DNA of 64,000 nt from Paracoccus gahaiensis. Lineage in GTDB: Bacteria; Pseudomonadota; Alphaproteobacteria; Rhodobacterales; Rhodobacteraceae. This document shows, piece by piece, positions 7,936 through 17,678 of the stretch. The position numbers and the translations under genes are program-made. The stretch lies in contig NZ_SUNI01000009.1 of assembly GCF_005048225.1 (NCBI RefSeq), positions 1 through 64,000 on the forward strand. Reading direction: 5' to 3'. How positions within the stretch are numbered: position 1 is the stretch's first letter; every line of letters starts with the position of its first letter. The notes beneath the pieces are model-generated. The model did no database searches, had not been told where the DNA came from, and was given only the letters and a program-made list of their open reading frames with translations.

Positions 7936-7962
7936 CAAAAATTAATCAAGCTTCCCCGTGGG

Positions 7963-10167
7963 TCAGCCTGCGCGCTCGTGAACGTATCGTCCCGGCGCGG
8001 GGTCCAGCCCCTCGCCCGGATCGCGGGCCTCGCGCAGCGGCCCCGACCGCTCGGCCAGCCAGCGGCCCCATTCGGGCCACCAGCTGCCCTCGGCAAAACG
8101 GGCCCCCTCGCGCCAGGCCTGATGGCCGCCGTCGAAGCCCGCCTCGCTCAGGTAATGGCCGTATTTCTTGCGGGTCGGCGGGTTCACGATGCCGGCGACA
8201 TGGCCCGATTGCGACAGGATGAAGGTCCGGTCGGTCGACCCCATCTGCGACACCCCCCGCCAGCAATCCTTCCACGGTGCGATATGGTCGGATTCGCAGG
8301 CCACCGCGCACAGCGGCACGGTCACGTCCGACACGTGCAGCCGGTGGCCCAGCAGGTCGAACCCCTCGCCCGCGAAATCGTTGTTCTGGCACAGCCCGCG
8401 CAGATATTGCATGGCCATGCGGCCCGGCAGGTTGGTGGCGTCCCCGTTCCAGAACAGCAGATCGAAGGCGGGCGGCGTCTCGCCCATCATGTAGCTGCGG
8501 ATCGCCGGCCCCCAGACAAGGTCGTTGGCGCGCAGGAAACTCATGGTGCGCGACATCAGCCGGGCCGGCAGCAGACCGTGACGCCGGATCTCGGCATCGA
8601 TCCCGTCGACGAAATCGTTCTGCAGGAAGCTGGTGAACTCTCCCTGATCGGAAAAGTCGGTCAGCGTCGTCAGCAGGGTGGCCGAGTTCACCCGGCGGTC
8701 GCCGCGCTGCTTCAACAGCGCCAGCGTCAGCGACAGGGTGGTGCCCGCGATGCAATAGCCCACGGTGTTCAGGCGGCTCTGGCCGGTCAGCTCCAGGATC
8801 TTGTCCATCGCCTCGATATAGGCGGTGACATAGTCCTCCATCCCGGTCTCGGCAAAGCTGGCATCGGGGTTCTTCCAGCTGACCACGAACAGGGTCTGGC
8901 CCTGTTCGACCAGCCAGCGGATCAGGCTGTTCTGGGGTTTCAGGTCCAGGATGTAGAACTTGTTGATCCAAGGCGGGAAGATCACCAGCGGCAGGGTATG
9001 GGCCTGGGGCGTCGTGGGCGCATACTGGATCAGCTCGAACAACGGCGCGCGATGGACGACCGTGCCGGGCGCGGTGCCGATATTGTCGCCCACGGTGAAG
9101 GCACGGCGGTCGGCCAGCGAGACGATCATCTCGCCGCCATGCTGCTCGACATCGCGCACCAGGTTCTCCAGCCCCTTGACCAGGCTCTCGCCCTCGGTCT
9201 CGACGGCCCGCTCCAGCGCGTCGGGATTGGTGGCCAGGAAGTTCGTCGGCGCCATCATGTCGACGATCTGCGCGGTCAGCCAGTCGATGCGCCGCCGCGA
9301 CACCGCGTCGGGCAGATCCAGGCTGTCCGAGGCCTTGCGCAGCGCCCGGGCATTGGTCAGGTACTGCGTCTTGATCAGGTTGAAGAAGGGATGGCTCTGC
9401 CACAGCGGATGGGCAAAGCGCTTGTCCGCCGGGGCGTCATCCTCGGGCGCCAGCAACGTTCCCTTGGCCAGCGCCTTCTGCGCGCGGACGTAATTGGCCA
9501 GCGTCTCGCCCCAGAACGAGACCTGCGTGCCCATCATCTTGCCCGGCTGTTCGGCCAGCGTTTTCAGGAAGGCATTGGTGGCGGTCACGTAGAGATCGGG
9601 GCCCGGCGCCTCGACGCCCGGATTGGAGGGCTGGCGGTCGGCCAGGGCCGTGACCAGCCGGTGGCCCAAGGCCTCGATGCGCTCGATGTTCTCGGCCATC
9701 TTGCGGGCCAGGGGAAGCTGCGCGGCCTCGGACGGCGCGGGCGCATCGGCAGGGGGTGCTGCCTTGGCTGCAGGCGTTTCGGCCGGCTTGGGCGTTTCGG
9801 CCGGCTTGGGTGATGCGGCCTTGGACGGCTCGGGGGCCGCGACCTGCGGCTGGTCGGGTTCGGGCGCCGCCGCCTTGGTGCGGGGCTTGGCGGCGGTTGG
9901 GGGCTTCGCGGCACCGGTCGCGGATGCGGCCTTTGCCGGGGCGCGACGGGTCTTGGCTGCGGGTTTCGCGGCCACTTTCGGTGCAGCCTTTGCCCTCGTG
10001 GCGGGCTTCACGGCAGCCTTGGGCGCGGGCGTTTCCGCAGCCTTCGGACCCGGGGCGGCAGAGCCCGTCTCGGCCGCAGCCTCGCCTGGCCGACCTTTTG
10101 CAGTTGTTGCCGATCTTGCACGCGATCTGGCAACATTTTTATCGGTCACCTCCGGTTGCCTTGCCAT
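7963..10167 (-). CDS. phaC: Class I PHA synthase with a histone-like N-terminal extension
   Basis: PhaC polymerises 3-hydroxybutyryl-CoA. The catalytic region is complete: PhaC_N domain with FNLIKTQYL and IVFPPWINKFYILDL, the lipase-like box VGYCIAGTT with nucleophile Cys472, the Asp in ACESDHIAPW and the His in LSQSGHVAGI. At 734 residues it is over 100 longer than typical class I enzymes. The excess is residues 1 to about 150, made of Ala/Lys/Pro repeats (PKAA, AAKPA, KPAETPKPAET) like bacterial histone H1-type or PhaM-type tails. ATG 10167 has a G-rich site upstream. The family catalysis is certain; the role of the tail is open. Confidence 0.95.
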   Translation of the reverse strand: MARQPEVTDKNVARSRARSATTAKGRPGEAAAETGSAAPGPKAAETPAPKAAVKPATRAKAAPKVAAKPAAKTRRAPAKAASATGAAKPPTAAKPRTKAAAPEPDQPQVAAPEPSKAASPKPAETPKPAETPAAKAAPPADAPAPSEAAQLPLARKMAENIERIEALGHRLVTALADRQPSNPGVEAPGPDLYVTATNAFLKTLAEQPGKMMGTQVSFWGETLANYVRAQKALAKGTLLAPEDDAPADKRFAHPLWQSHPFFNLIKTQYLTNARALRKASDSLDLPDAVSRRRIDWLTAQIVDMMAPTNFLATNPDALERAVETEGESLVKGLENLVRDVEQHGGEMIVSLADRRAFTVGDNIGTAPGTVVHRAPLFELIQYAPTTPQAHTLPLVIFPPWINKFYILDLKPQNSLIRWLVEQGQTLFVVSWKNPDASFAETGMEDYVTAYIEAMDKILELTGQSRLNTVGYCIAGTTLSLTLALLKQRGDRRVNSATLLTTLTDFSDQGEFTSFLQNDFVDGIDAEIRRHGLLPARLMSRTMSFLRANDLVWGPAIRSYMMGETPPAFDLLFWNGDATNLPGRMAMQYLRGLCQNNDFAGEGFDLLGHRLHVSDVTVPLCAVACESDHIAPWKDCWRGVSQMGSTDRTFILSQSGHVAGIVNPPTRKKYGHYLSEAGFDGGHQAWREGARFAEGSWWPEWGRWLAERSGPLREARDPGEGLDPAPGRYVHERAG

Positions 10168-10272
10168 GATGTGTTTTCCCCCCTAGGTATGCCCCATGAT
10201 ATGCGCAGGGCAGGCAAGGCGTAAACCCGGCTTTTCTCCCTGTTCAAGCCCGGTCAACTCGCGCAGATCATG

Positions 10273-10283
10273 CCGCAGTGCAG
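10273..10283. promoter_or_regulatory. Near-match PhaR site ahead of phaZ
   Basis: CCGCAGTGCAG differs from the CTGC-N3-GCAG motif at one base and lies about 45 bases before the phaZ start, between the divergent phaC and phaZ genes. Confidence 0.4.
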
Positions 10284-10325
10284 CAAAAGGTGGGTGTTAT
10301 GCCGAGCAAGGGTCTGAGGGGCATC

Positions 10326-11645
10326 ATGTCCTATGACGCGATGGAAACGATTCGGAACACGAACGAATGGATGGGCGCCAGCGCCAAGGCGATGGGGTCC
10401 TACCCCATCTTCGCGCTGATCCCGCATCCGGCCTTCCATCTGCTCAGCGCATGGGGCCGCGTGACGGAACGCAGCTTCTCGCGCATGGTCGTCAAGCCGG
10501 ACTGGGAACTGCCGCCGATCATCGGCGATCAGGGTCAGGACCATATCGTCTATGTCGAGCCCGTGATGCGCCGCGCCTTCGGCGACCTGATCCATTTCCG
10601 CGTCGCCCGCCGCGAGCCCCTGCCCCGCAAGGTGCTGCTGGTCGCCCCCATGTCGGGCCATTACGCGACGCTGATGCGGTCCACCGTGACCTCGCTGCTG
10701 AATGATTGCGAGCTCTACATCACCGACTGGCACAATGCCCGCGACATCCCGGTCAGCGAGGGCAAGTTCGATATCGAGGATTACACCCAGTATCTGGTGG
10801 ATTTCATCCGCCATCTGGGCCCCGATGTGAACGTGATCGCCGTCTGCCAGCCCGCGCCGCTGGCCCTGGCCGCGACCGCCATCCTGGCCGAGGAGGATCC
10901 CAAGGCCCAGCCCCGGACCCTGACCCTGATCGGCGGCCCGGTCGATCCCGACGCCGCCGCGACCGAGGTCACCGATTTCGGCAACCGCATCACCATGGGC
11001 GAGCTGGAACATCTTGCGATCCAGTCGGTCGGCTTCAAGTATCGCGGTGCGGGCCGTATGGTCTATCCGGGTCTGGCGCAGCTCTCCAGCTTCATCTCGA
11101 TGAACCTGGAGACGCATTCCAAGGCCTTCATCAACCAGATCTTTGCCGAGGCGCGCGGCACCGCGACCGAGGCCGACAAGCACAACAAGTTCTACGACGA
11201 ATACCTGGCCGTGATGGACATGACGGCGGAATTCTACCTGTCGACGGTCGAACGCATCTTCAAGAACCTGGAAATCGCCAAGAACCAGTTTTCGGTCGAG
11301 GGTCGGCCGGTCGATATCGGCAAGATCACCGATGTCGCGGTGATGACGGTCGAAGGCGCCAATGACGACATCTCGGCCCCCGGCCAATGCGTCGCGGCGC
11401 TGGACATGTGCACCGGCGTGCCGGCCGAGAAAAAGGTCCAGCATCTGGAACCGGGCGCGGGCCATTACGGCATCTTCGCGGGCAAGTCCTGGCGCCTGAA
11501 CATCCGACCGCTGGTCCTGGATTTCATCGACGACAACGCCGCCCTGCCCGACAGCGTCAAGCCCAAGCGGCGTCGCAAGGTCGGCGGCGAGGCGGCCGAT
11601 TGCGGTGTGACCGATGTGACGGATTCCGGCAAGATGGCCGTCTGA
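10326..11645 (+). CDS. phaZ: Intracellular PHB depolymerase
   Basis: This 439-residue alpha/beta-hydrolase is the cytoplasmic PhaZ type. Its nucleophile box is VCQPAPLALAA (Cys in place of Ser), as in the Ralstonia-type intracellular depolymerases. Other matches are LLVAPMSGHYATLMR, ELYITDWHNARDIP, the Asp region VEGANDDISAPGQ and the His in LEPGAGHYGIFAG. It releases 3-hydroxybutyrate from native granules. ATG 10326 has GAGGGG just before it; the in-frame GTG/ATG codons upstream lack this. It is divergent from phaC, so one short region of about 160 bases controls polymer synthesis and breakdown. Confidence 0.93.
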   Translation: MSYDAMETIRNTNEWMGASAKAMGSYPIFALIPHPAFHLLSAWGRVTERSFSRMVVKPDWELPPIIGDQGQDHIVYVEPVMRRAFGDLIHFRVARREPLPRKVLLVAPMSGHYATLMRSTVTSLLNDCELYITDWHNARDIPVSEGKFDIEDYTQYLVDFIRHLGPDVNVIAVCQPAPLALAATAILAEEDPKAQPRTLTLIGGPVDPDAAATEVTDFGNRITMGELEHLAIQSVGFKYRGAGRMVYPGLAQLSSFISMNLETHSKAFINQIFAEARGTATEADKHNKFYDEYLAVMDMTAEFYLSTVERIFKNLEIAKNQFSVEGRPVDIGKITDVAVMTVEGANDDISAPGQCVAALDMCTGVPAEKKVQHLEPGAGHYGIFAGKSWRLNIRPLVLDFIDDNAALPDSVKPKRRRKVGGEAADCGVTDVTDSGKMAV

Positions 11646-11656
11646 GAGCCGAGGGT

Positions 11657-11677
11657 CGGGGGCGGAACCCGCCCCCG
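11657..11677 (+). terminator. Hairpin after phaZ
   Basis: CGGGGGCGG (11657-11665) and CCGCCCCCG (11669-11677) make a 9-bp stem with a three-base loop 12 bases after the phaZ stop. No T-run follows. Confidence 0.4.
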
Positions 11678-11733
11678 CACGGCCTCGTTGTGGTCCTTGA
11701 ACGCCGCCTGACGCGGCAGGAAAGGACCATGCG

Positions 11734-12207
11734 ATGACCGATCACGCCGACCAGTTCTGGGGCCGCCTCGACGACACCAACAGCGGGATGCTGGGCACGA
11801 CGGACCATGCGCGGCTGGTGCCCATGTCCCACTATGCCGACCGCGAGGCAGGGGTCCTTTGGTTCATCACCGCCAAGGGCACCGATCTGGCCGAGACCGC
11901 CGCCACCGGCACCAAGCCCGCCATCCATGTGGTCAGCGACGGCGGCGAGGGCCTTTACACCCGCATCCACGGCCAGCTGTCCCTCTCCGACGACCGCGCC
12001 AAGCTGGACGAATTGTGGAACGCCGTCGCCTCCAGCTGGTTCGAGGAGGGCAAGCAGGATCCCGACATCCAGCTACTGCGCCTCGACCTGACCGAGGCCG
12101 AAGTCTGGGCGACCGGCGGCAGCCTGTCCTTCATGTTCCAGATCGCCAAGTCCAAGGTCACCGGGCACAAGCCGGACATGGGCGAGCATTACACCCTGAC
12201 CTTCTGA
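11734..12207 (+). CDS. Pyridoxamine 5'-phosphate oxidase-like (general stress protein 26) family
   Basis: The 157-residue protein has the split-barrel flavin-binding fold pattern of GSP26-like proteins: HARLVPMSHYADREAGVLWFITAKGTDL, then SLSDDRAKLDELW and a C-terminal EVWATGGSL. Members bind FMN or related flavins and are often stress-induced; the substrate is unknown. AGGAAAGG precedes ATG 11734. It stands between phaZ and a convergent hydrolase gene. Confidence 0.8.
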   Translation: MTDHADQFWGRLDDTNSGMLGTTDHARLVPMSHYADREAGVLWFITAKGTDLAETAATGTKPAIHVVSDGGEGLYTRIHGQLSLSDDRAKLDELWNAVASSWFEEGKQDPDIQLLRLDLTEAEVWATGGSLSFMFQIAKSKVTGHKPDMGEHYTLTF

Positions 12208-12210
12208 GGT

Positions 12211-12948
12211 CTAATCGGGCAGCCCCTCGATCGCCGCGACGATCAGGTCCAGGCAGTCGGGCGTGGAAAACCGGTGATCGGCCCCCTTGACCAGGGTCAG
12301 CCGCAGATCCCCGCCCGAGGCATGGTCCAGCAGATCCAACGCCCATGACATGGGCACATCCGCATCAGCGGTGCCCTGCAGCATCCGAACCGGAACGGGC
12401 AGCGACAAAGGGCGGTCCATGATCAGATGGTCCCGCCCATCCTCGATCAAGCGGCGCGTCAGCACCATGGGCGCGCCGTACTCGCTTGGCATCTCGACCC
12501 GGCCCTGCCGCTCCAGCGCCTCGCGCTGATCAGCCGAAAAGCCGACCCAGAAGCCGCGTTCGGTGAAATCGGGCGCGGCGGCGATGCTGACCAGCGCAGC
12601 GACCCGGTGCGGCAGATCCCGCGCCACCAGCAGGGCGATCCAGCCGCCCATCGACGATCCGACCAGCACCTGCGGCCCGTCGGTCAGGGCGTCGATCACC
12701 GCGCGGGCATCCTCGGCCCAATCGCCGATGCAGCCATCCTCGAACCGACCCGCACTGTCGCCATGCCCGGAATAGTCGAAGCGCAAAAAGGCCCGCCCGG
12801 TCTCTTGCGCCCAGGCCCGCAGGTGCAGCGCCTTGGTGCCCCCCATGTCGGACCGAAACCCGCCCAGAAAGACCACGCCGGGCCCCTGCCCCGCCAGCCG
12901 CTCATAGGCGATGCGCCGTCCCGAGGCCGTGTCCAGAATGCCGGTCAT
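12211..12948 (-). CDS. Alpha/beta hydrolase
   Basis: This 245-residue hydrolase has an N-terminal strand and oxyanion region (VVFLGGFRSDMGGTKA), FDYSGHGDS, the nucleophile elbow VLVGSSMGGW, the acid in GTADADVPM and the histidine in VKGADHRFSTP. The set resembles the ABHD10/acyl-protein thioesterase-like group, so carboxylester or thioester hydrolysis is likely, substrate unknown. ATG 12948 has GGGGAG upstream; a longer frame to 13011 lacks one. It converges on the preceding gene and is divergent from thrS. Confidence 0.85.
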   Translation of the reverse strand: MTGILDTASGRRIAYERLAGQGPGVVFLGGFRSDMGGTKALHLRAWAQETGRAFLRFDYSGHGDSAGRFEDGCIGDWAEDARAVIDALTDGPQVLVGSSMGGWIALLVARDLPHRVAALVSIAAAPDFTERGFWVGFSADQREALERQGRVEMPSEYGAPMVLTRRLIEDGRDHLIMDRPLSLPVPVRMLQGTADADVPMSWALDLLDHASGGDLRLTLVKGADHRFSTPDCLDLIVAAIEGLPD

Positions 12949-13113
12949 ATGTGATCTCCCCTGCCTGCACGCGGTGGCCCCCACAGTGCCGCCCCGGCGG
13001 CGCCCCGGCAAGCCCGCCCGGCTTGACAGTCGCCCGAACGGCGGTCATGCCTGCCGCCGACCATCACTTGCAACCGGGCGTTCCGTGGGCGCCAGACCGA
13101 CGAGGAGGACATC

Positions 13114-15060
13114 ATGTCCCAGATCACCCTGACCTTTCCCGATGGCCATGCGCGCGATTATCCCGCCGGCGTGACGGCAGCCGAGGTCGCCGCCAGCATC
13201 GCGCCCAGCCTGGCCAAGCGCGCCATCTCGGCCAGCCTCGACGACCGGCACATCGATCTGGCCTGGCCCATCGCCGCCAGCGGCTCCCTCGCCATCCACA
13301 CGATGAAGGACGAGGCCCCCGCGCTGGAGCTGATCCGCCACGATCTGGCCCATGTCATGGCCCGCGCCGTGCAGGCGATCTGGCCGGATGTGAAGGTCAC
13401 CATCGGCCCGGTGCGCGATTACGGCTGGTTCTACGACTTCGACCGCGCCGAGCCCTTCACCCCCGAGGATCTGGGTGCCATCGAAGCCAAGATGCGCGAG
13501 ATCATCAATGCCCGCGAGCCTGTCCGCACCGAAATCTGGGACCGCGCCCGCGCCATCGCCCATTACGAGGCGGCCGGCGAGCCCTTCAAGCTGGAGCTGA
13601 TCGACCGCATCCCCGAGGGCCAGGACCTGCGCATGTACTGGCATGGCGACTGGCAGGATCTGTGCCGGGGCCCGCATCTGCAATCGACGGGCCAACTGCC
13701 CGCCGACGCCTTCAAGCTGACTCATATCGCCGGCGCCTATTGGCTGGGCGACGCCTCTCGTCCGATGCTGCAGCGCATCTACGGCGTGGCCTTCCGCAAC
13801 CGCGACGACATCAAGGCGCATATGACCATGCTGGAGGAGGCCGCCAAGCGCGACCACCGCAAGCTGGGCCGCGAGATGGACCTGTTCCACATGCAGGAAG
13901 AGGCGCCGGGCCAGGTCTTCTGGCACCCCAACGGCTGGAACATCTATGTCACGCTGCAGGATTACATCCGCCGCAAGCAGCGCGGCGACGGCTATGTCGA
14001 GGTGAACACCCCGCAGGTCGTCAGCCGCACGCTGTGGGAAGAATCCGGGCATTGGGACAATTATCAGGACCACATGTTCATCGTCGAGGTGGACGAGGAT
14101 CACGCCCGGACCAAGACGGTCAACGCGCTGAAACCCATGAACTGCCCCTGCCATGTGCAGGTGTTCAACCACGGGCTGAAATCCTATCGCGACCTGCCCC
14201 TGCGCATGGCCGAATTCGGGTCCTGCAACCGCTACGAGCCCTCGGGCGCGCTGCACGGGATCATGCGCGTGCGCGGCTTCACGCAGGATGACGGGCACAT
14301 CTTCTGCACCGAGGATCAGATCGAGGCCGAGACGCGCAAGTTCATCGACTTTCTGTCGGGCATCTATGCCGATCTGGGCTTCGACGGCTGGCGCATCAAG
14401 CTGTCCACGCGCCCCGAGAAGCGCATCGGGTCCGAGGAAAGCTGGGACCGGGTCGAGGCGGCGCTTGGCAATGCCTGCAAGGCGGCGGGCCATGACTACG
14501 AGCTGTTCCCCGGCGAGGGCGCCTTCTATGGCCCCAAGCTGGAATTCGTGCTGCGCGACGCGATCGGGCGGGACTGGCAATGCGGCACGCTGCAGGTCGA
14601 TCCCAACCTGCCCGAGCGGCTGGACGCCGAATATGTCGGCCCCGACGGTGCCAAGCACCGCCCCATCATGCTGCACCGCGCCGTCCTGGGCAGCTTCGAG
14701 CGCTTCATCGGCATCCTGATCGAGAACTCGGCGGGCAAGCTGCCCTTGTGGCTGGCGCCGCGTCAGGTGGTGGTGGCCTCGATCGTCTCGGACGCCGATG
14801 CCTATGTGGCCGAGGTGGTGGCGGCCCTGCGCGCGGCGGGTCTGCGCGCCGAGGCCGACACGCGCAACGAAAAGATCAACTACAAGGTGCGCGAACATTC
14901 GGTGGGCCGCGTGCCCGCGATCTTGGCCATCGGCATGAAGGAGGTCGAGGAGCGGACCGTCTCCCTGCGCCGGCTGGACGCACAGGGAAGCCGCAGCCTG
15001 ACCCTGACCGAGGCGGTCGCACAACTGGCCGTTGAAGCCGCGCCGCCGGACCTGCGCTGA
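13114..15060 (+). CDS. thrS: Threonyl-tRNA synthetase
   Basis: This 648-residue enzyme charges tRNA-Thr. Its parts are the TGS domain (1-60, beginning [20 protein letters not shown]), the editing/second additional domain with the [12 protein letters not shown] zinc motif, the class II catalytic core ([19 protein letters not shown] for motif 2, [34 protein letters not shown] for motif 3) and a C-terminal anticodon-binding domain (VRAxSVGRVPA-like part [14 protein letters not shown]). GAGGAGGAC precedes ATG 13114. No T-box is expected in this group and none is seen. Confidence 0.98.
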   Translation: MSQITLTFPDGHARDYPAGVTAAEVAASIAPSLAKRAISASLDDRHIDLAWPIAASGSLAIHTMKDEAPALELIRHDLAHVMARAVQAIWPDVKVTIGPVRDYGWFYDFDRAEPFTPEDLGAIEAKMREIINAREPVRTEIWDRARAIAHYEAAGEPFKLELIDRIPEGQDLRMYWHGDWQDLCRGPHLQSTGQLPADAFKLTHIAGAYWLGDASRPMLQRIYGVAFRNRDDIKAHMTMLEEAAKRDHRKLGREMDLFHMQEEAPGQVFWHPNGWNIYVTLQDYIRRKQRGDGYVEVNTPQVVSRTLWEESGHWDNYQDHMFIVEVDEDHARTKTVNALKPMNCPCHVQVFNHGLKSYRDLPLRMAEFGSCNRYEPSGALHGIMRVRGFTQDDGHIFCTEDQIEAETRKFIDFLSGIYADLGFDGWRIKLSTRPEKRIGSEESWDRVEAALGNACKAAGHDYELFPGEGAFYGPKLEFVLRDAIGRDWQCGTLQVDPNLPERLDAEYVGPDGAKHRPIMLHRAVLGSFERFIGILIENSAGKLPLWLAPRQVVVASIVSDADAYVAEVVAALRAAGLRAEADTRNEKINYKVREHSVGRVPAILAIGMKEVEERTVSLRRLDAQGSRSLTLTEAVAQLAVEAAPPDLR

Positions 15061-15266
15061 CCCGCGGCAGAGGGCTGCGACACCCGCGCGCGGCCCTGGG
15101 CCAGTGCGCGGTTTTCCTTGCCTTTTAAAGCGAATCGGGCATCCTCTCGGAACTGTGAGCAAGGACTTTCTACCGCCTCCCTTTTGACGGGCAGCCGGAA
15201 GACTGAAAGCGGGCTGCACGGCCGGACGCAATCCTGCGCCCGGAGGACTTGAAGGAGAGAACGGTT

Positions 15267-15473
15267 ATGGCGACCGGCACGGTGAAATGGTTCAACTCCA
15301 CCAAGGGCTATGGCTTCATCGCCCCCGATGACGGCGGCAAGGATGTGTTCGTGCATATCTCGGCCGTCGAACGGGCGGGCCTGACGGGCCTGCAGGACAA
15401 CCAGAAGATCGGCTATGAGTTGCAGTCGGGCCGCGACGGCCGGGCCTCGGCCAGCGATCTGCGCCCGCTCTGA
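15267..15473 (+). CDS. cspA: Cold-shock domain protein
   Basis: The 68-residue single cold-shock domain protein has RNP1 (KGYGFIAP) and RNP2 (VFVHIS) and opens [16 protein letters not shown]. It binds single-stranded RNA or DNA as a chaperone. GGAG at 15255-15258 region and ATG 15267 fix the start. About 200 bases lie between the thrS stop and this start; a long leader is typical of cold-shock mRNAs, but I see no clear individual fold there beyond GC-rich short stems. Confidence 0.95.
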   Translation: MATGTVKWFNSTKGYGFIAPDDGGKDVFVHISAVERAGLTGLQDNQKIGYELQSGRDGRASASDLRPL

Positions 15474-15495
15474 GCAGATTTGGGGGCGGACAGGG

Positions 15496-15523
15496 AACGG
15501 CCCGTGCCTGCGGGCCGTTTTTT
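15496..15523 (+). terminator. Terminator of the cold-shock gene
   Basis: ACGGCCCG (15497-15504) pairs with CGGGCCGT (15511-15518) around a six-base loop, followed by six T. It is a textbook factor-independent terminator. Confidence 0.9.
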
Positions 15524-15558
15524 CATTGCCCAGTGTTGGCAATGATATGACGGCCGCA

Positions 15559-15582
15559 GTGGGTATTTTTGCAAAGAAGAAG
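15559..15582 (+). repeat. Possible truncated copy of the dispersed intergenic repeat
   Basis: GTGGGTATTTTTGCAAAGAAGAAG resembles the GGGATATTTGGACCAAGATGAAG end of the longer copies at 19004, 24061, 41976 and 50464. Only this end is present, directly before the next start codon. Confidence 0.35.
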
Positions 15583-15590
15583 GGCCGGCG

Positions 15591-17054
15591 ATGAACCTGG
15601 CAGAGCATGTGCTGGCGGCGGGGCGGGATCTGCCCGACAAGACGGCCCTGTCGGTCCTGGGGCCGGACGGGTCGGAGGACTGGAGTTTCGCGCGGCTGCG
15701 GCAGGCCGTTCTGGGCAGCGCGACCGGCCTGCTGCAGGCGGGCCTGAAGCCCGGCGAGCGACTGCTGATGCGGGTGGGCAACCGCCCGGCCTTTCCCATC
15801 GCCTATCTGGGGGCCATCGCGGCGGGTATCGTGCCCGTGCCGACCTCGGCGCAGCTGACCGCGCCCGAGGTGACCAGGATCGCCGCCCGGCTGGCCCCCG
15901 CGCTGGTCCTGGCCGGGGCGGGCGTGCCCCTGCCCGACCATCCCGCCCCGGTGCTGACCGAGGCCGCGCTGGCCGGGTTTGCGGACCTGCCGCCCGCCGC
16001 CTTCGCGCAGGGCGATCCCGATCGGCCGGCCTATATCGTCTTCACCTCGGGCAGTTCGGGCCAGCCCCGCGCCGTCATGCACGCCCATCGCGCCATCCTG
16101 GCGCGGGGCATGATGATGCAGGGCTGGTACGGGTTGCGGTCAGACGACCGGCTGCTGCATGCGGGGGCGTTCAACTGGACCTTCACCCTCGGGACCGGAC
16201 TGATGGATCCCTGGACCATCGGCGCCACCGCGCTGATCCCGGTCGAAGGCACACCCGTCGAGCAGATCCCGCATCTGGCCGCGCGGCACGGCGCCACGAT
16301 GCTGGCGGGGGCGCCGGGCATCTTCCGCCGCCTTTTGCGCGCCGACTGGCCGCCCATCCCGACGCTGCGCCATGCGCTGGCTGCGGGCGAGCGGCTGGAT
16401 CCCGCGCTGCGCGCCGCATGGGGCGCCCGGACCGGCACCGACATCCACGAGGCGATGGGCGCCTCCGAGATCTCGACCTTCCTCTCGGGCAGCCCCGCCC
16501 GCCCCGCGCCACCGGGCACGGCAGGCTTTCCCCAGCCCGGCCGCCATGTCGCGATCCTGGGCGAAGACGGGCCCCTGCCCCCCGGCCAGCCCGGCGCGCT
16601 GGCGGTCCGGCGCGACGATCCGGGGCTGTTCCTGGGCTATCTGGACGACGCGCCCGCCACCGCCGCCTGCCATCGCGGCGACTGGTTCCTGACCGGCGAT
16701 CAGGCGCAGGCCGAGGCCGGCGGCGCGATCACCCTTCTGGGCCGCGCCGACGACATCATGAACGCGGGCGGCTTCCGCGTCGCCCCGCCCGAGATCGAGG
16801 AGCTGCTGGCCGCCCATCCCGGCGCCGGCGACGTCGCGGTGGCCGAGCTGCCCGTGGGACCCGGCGCCAGCATCATCGCCGCCTTCTGGACCGGACCCGC
16901 GACCGAGGCGCAGTTGCAGGCTCTGGCCGAAGAGGGGCTGGCCCGCTACAAGCAGCCCCGCGCCTGGATCCGGCTTGCCGCCCTGCCGCGCACGCCCACC
17001 GGCAAGATCAACCGCCGCGCTCTGCGCGAGGCGCATCGCAAGGACCGATCATGA
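15591..17054 (+). CDS. AMP-dependent acyl-CoA ligase
   Basis: This 487-residue enzyme of the acyl-adenylate superfamily has the P-loop YIVFTSGSSGQPRAVMHAHR, the A5 motif region IHEAMGASEIST, the A7 hinge part GDWFLTGDQ, GRADDIMNAGGFRVAPPEIEE, and the C-terminal catalytic lysine motif PRTPTGKINRRAL. It would activate a carboxylic acid with ATP and transfer it to CoA; overall resemblance is to benzoate/aromatic or short-chain acid ligases but the substrate cannot be told. GAAGGG lies before ATG 15591. It overlaps the next gene by four bases (ATGA). Confidence 0.88.
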   Translation: MNLAEHVLAAGRDLPDKTALSVLGPDGSEDWSFARLRQAVLGSATGLLQAGLKPGERLLMRVGNRPAFPIAYLGAIAAGIVPVPTSAQLTAPEVTRIAARLAPALVLAGAGVPLPDHPAPVLTEAALAGFADLPPAAFAQGDPDRPAYIVFTSGSSGQPRAVMHAHRAILARGMMMQGWYGLRSDDRLLHAGAFNWTFTLGTGLMDPWTIGATALIPVEGTPVEQIPHLAARHGATMLAGAPGIFRRLLRADWPPIPTLRHALAAGERLDPALRAAWGARTGTDIHEAMGASEISTFLSGSPARPAPPGTAGFPQPGRHVAILGEDGPLPPGQPGALAVRRDDPGLFLGYLDDAPATAACHRGDWFLTGDQAQAEAGGAITLLGRADDIMNAGGFRVAPPEIEELLAAHPGAGDVAVAELPVGPGASIIAAFWTGPATEAQLQALAEEGLARYKQPRAWIRLAALPRTPTGKINRRALREAHRKDRS

Positions 17055-17677
17055 CGCGCCTCGACATCTTCGCCGATCCCGTCTGCCCCTGGTGCCTAAT
17101 CGGCCAGGTCGAGCTGGACCGGGCCCTGGCGGGCCGCCCCGACCATTCCTTCGCGATCGCCTGGCATCCGTTCCGCCTGAACCCGCAGATGCCGCCCGAG
17201 GGGATGGACCGCGTCGCCTATCTGCGCGCCAAGCTGGGCGAGGGGGCCGAGGCGGCGGGCAAGGCTCTGGCCAGGCGCGCCGCCGATCTGGGTCTGGTCC
17301 TGGACCCGGCGCCGCGCGAACCCGACACGACCGACGCGCACCGCCTCATGCATTGGGCGGGCCTCGAGGGCGCGCAGGCCCCCGTCATGTCCGGCCTGCT
17401 CGCCGCCCATTGGCAGGAGGCCCGCGACATCTCGGACCCCGCCACCCTGACGGCCATCGCCGAAGCGGCGGGCATGGATCCTGCCCTGACCACCCGGCTT
17501 CTGGCCAGCGATGCCGACCGCGACGAGGTCGCCCGGCGCGAGGCCCATGCCCGCCAGCGCGGCATCGCCACGGTCCCGACCTTCATCGTCGCGGATGCCC
17601 ACGCGATCAGCGGCGCCCAGCCCGCCCAGCTGTGGCAGCAGGTCATCGACGAGATCATGGCAGCCAACCGCTCCTAA
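17051..17677 (+). CDS. DsbA-family (FrnE-like) thiol oxidoreductase
   Basis: The 208-residue protein has a thioredoxin-like N-terminus with the active-site CPWC (DPVCPWCLIGQVEL), a helical insertion, and the cis-Pro part RGIATVPTFIVAD. It has no signal peptide, so it is the cytoplasmic FrnE/2-hydroxychromene-2-carboxylate isomerase-like branch rather than periplasmic DsbA. It starts inside the stop of the acyl-CoA ligase, so the two are co-translated; a shared pathway is plausible but unknown. Confidence 0.88.
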   Translation: MTRLDIFADPVCPWCLIGQVELDRALAGRPDHSFAIAWHPFRLNPQMPPEGMDRVAYLRAKLGEGAEAAGKALARRAADLGLVLDPAPREPDTTDAHRLMHWAGLEGAQAPVMSGLLAAHWQEARDISDPATLTAIAEAAGMDPALTTRLLASDADRDEVARREAHARQRGIATVPTFIVADAHAISGAQPAQLWQQVIDEIMAANRS

Positions 17678-17678
17678 G

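Noticed and set aside
7831..9813. Long plus-strand frame opposite phaC
   Set aside because: Same artefact as above; phaC on the minus strand has complete catalytic motifs.
13045..15231. Long minus-strand frame opposite thrS
   Set aside because: Composition and lack of motifs mark it as a shadow of thrS.
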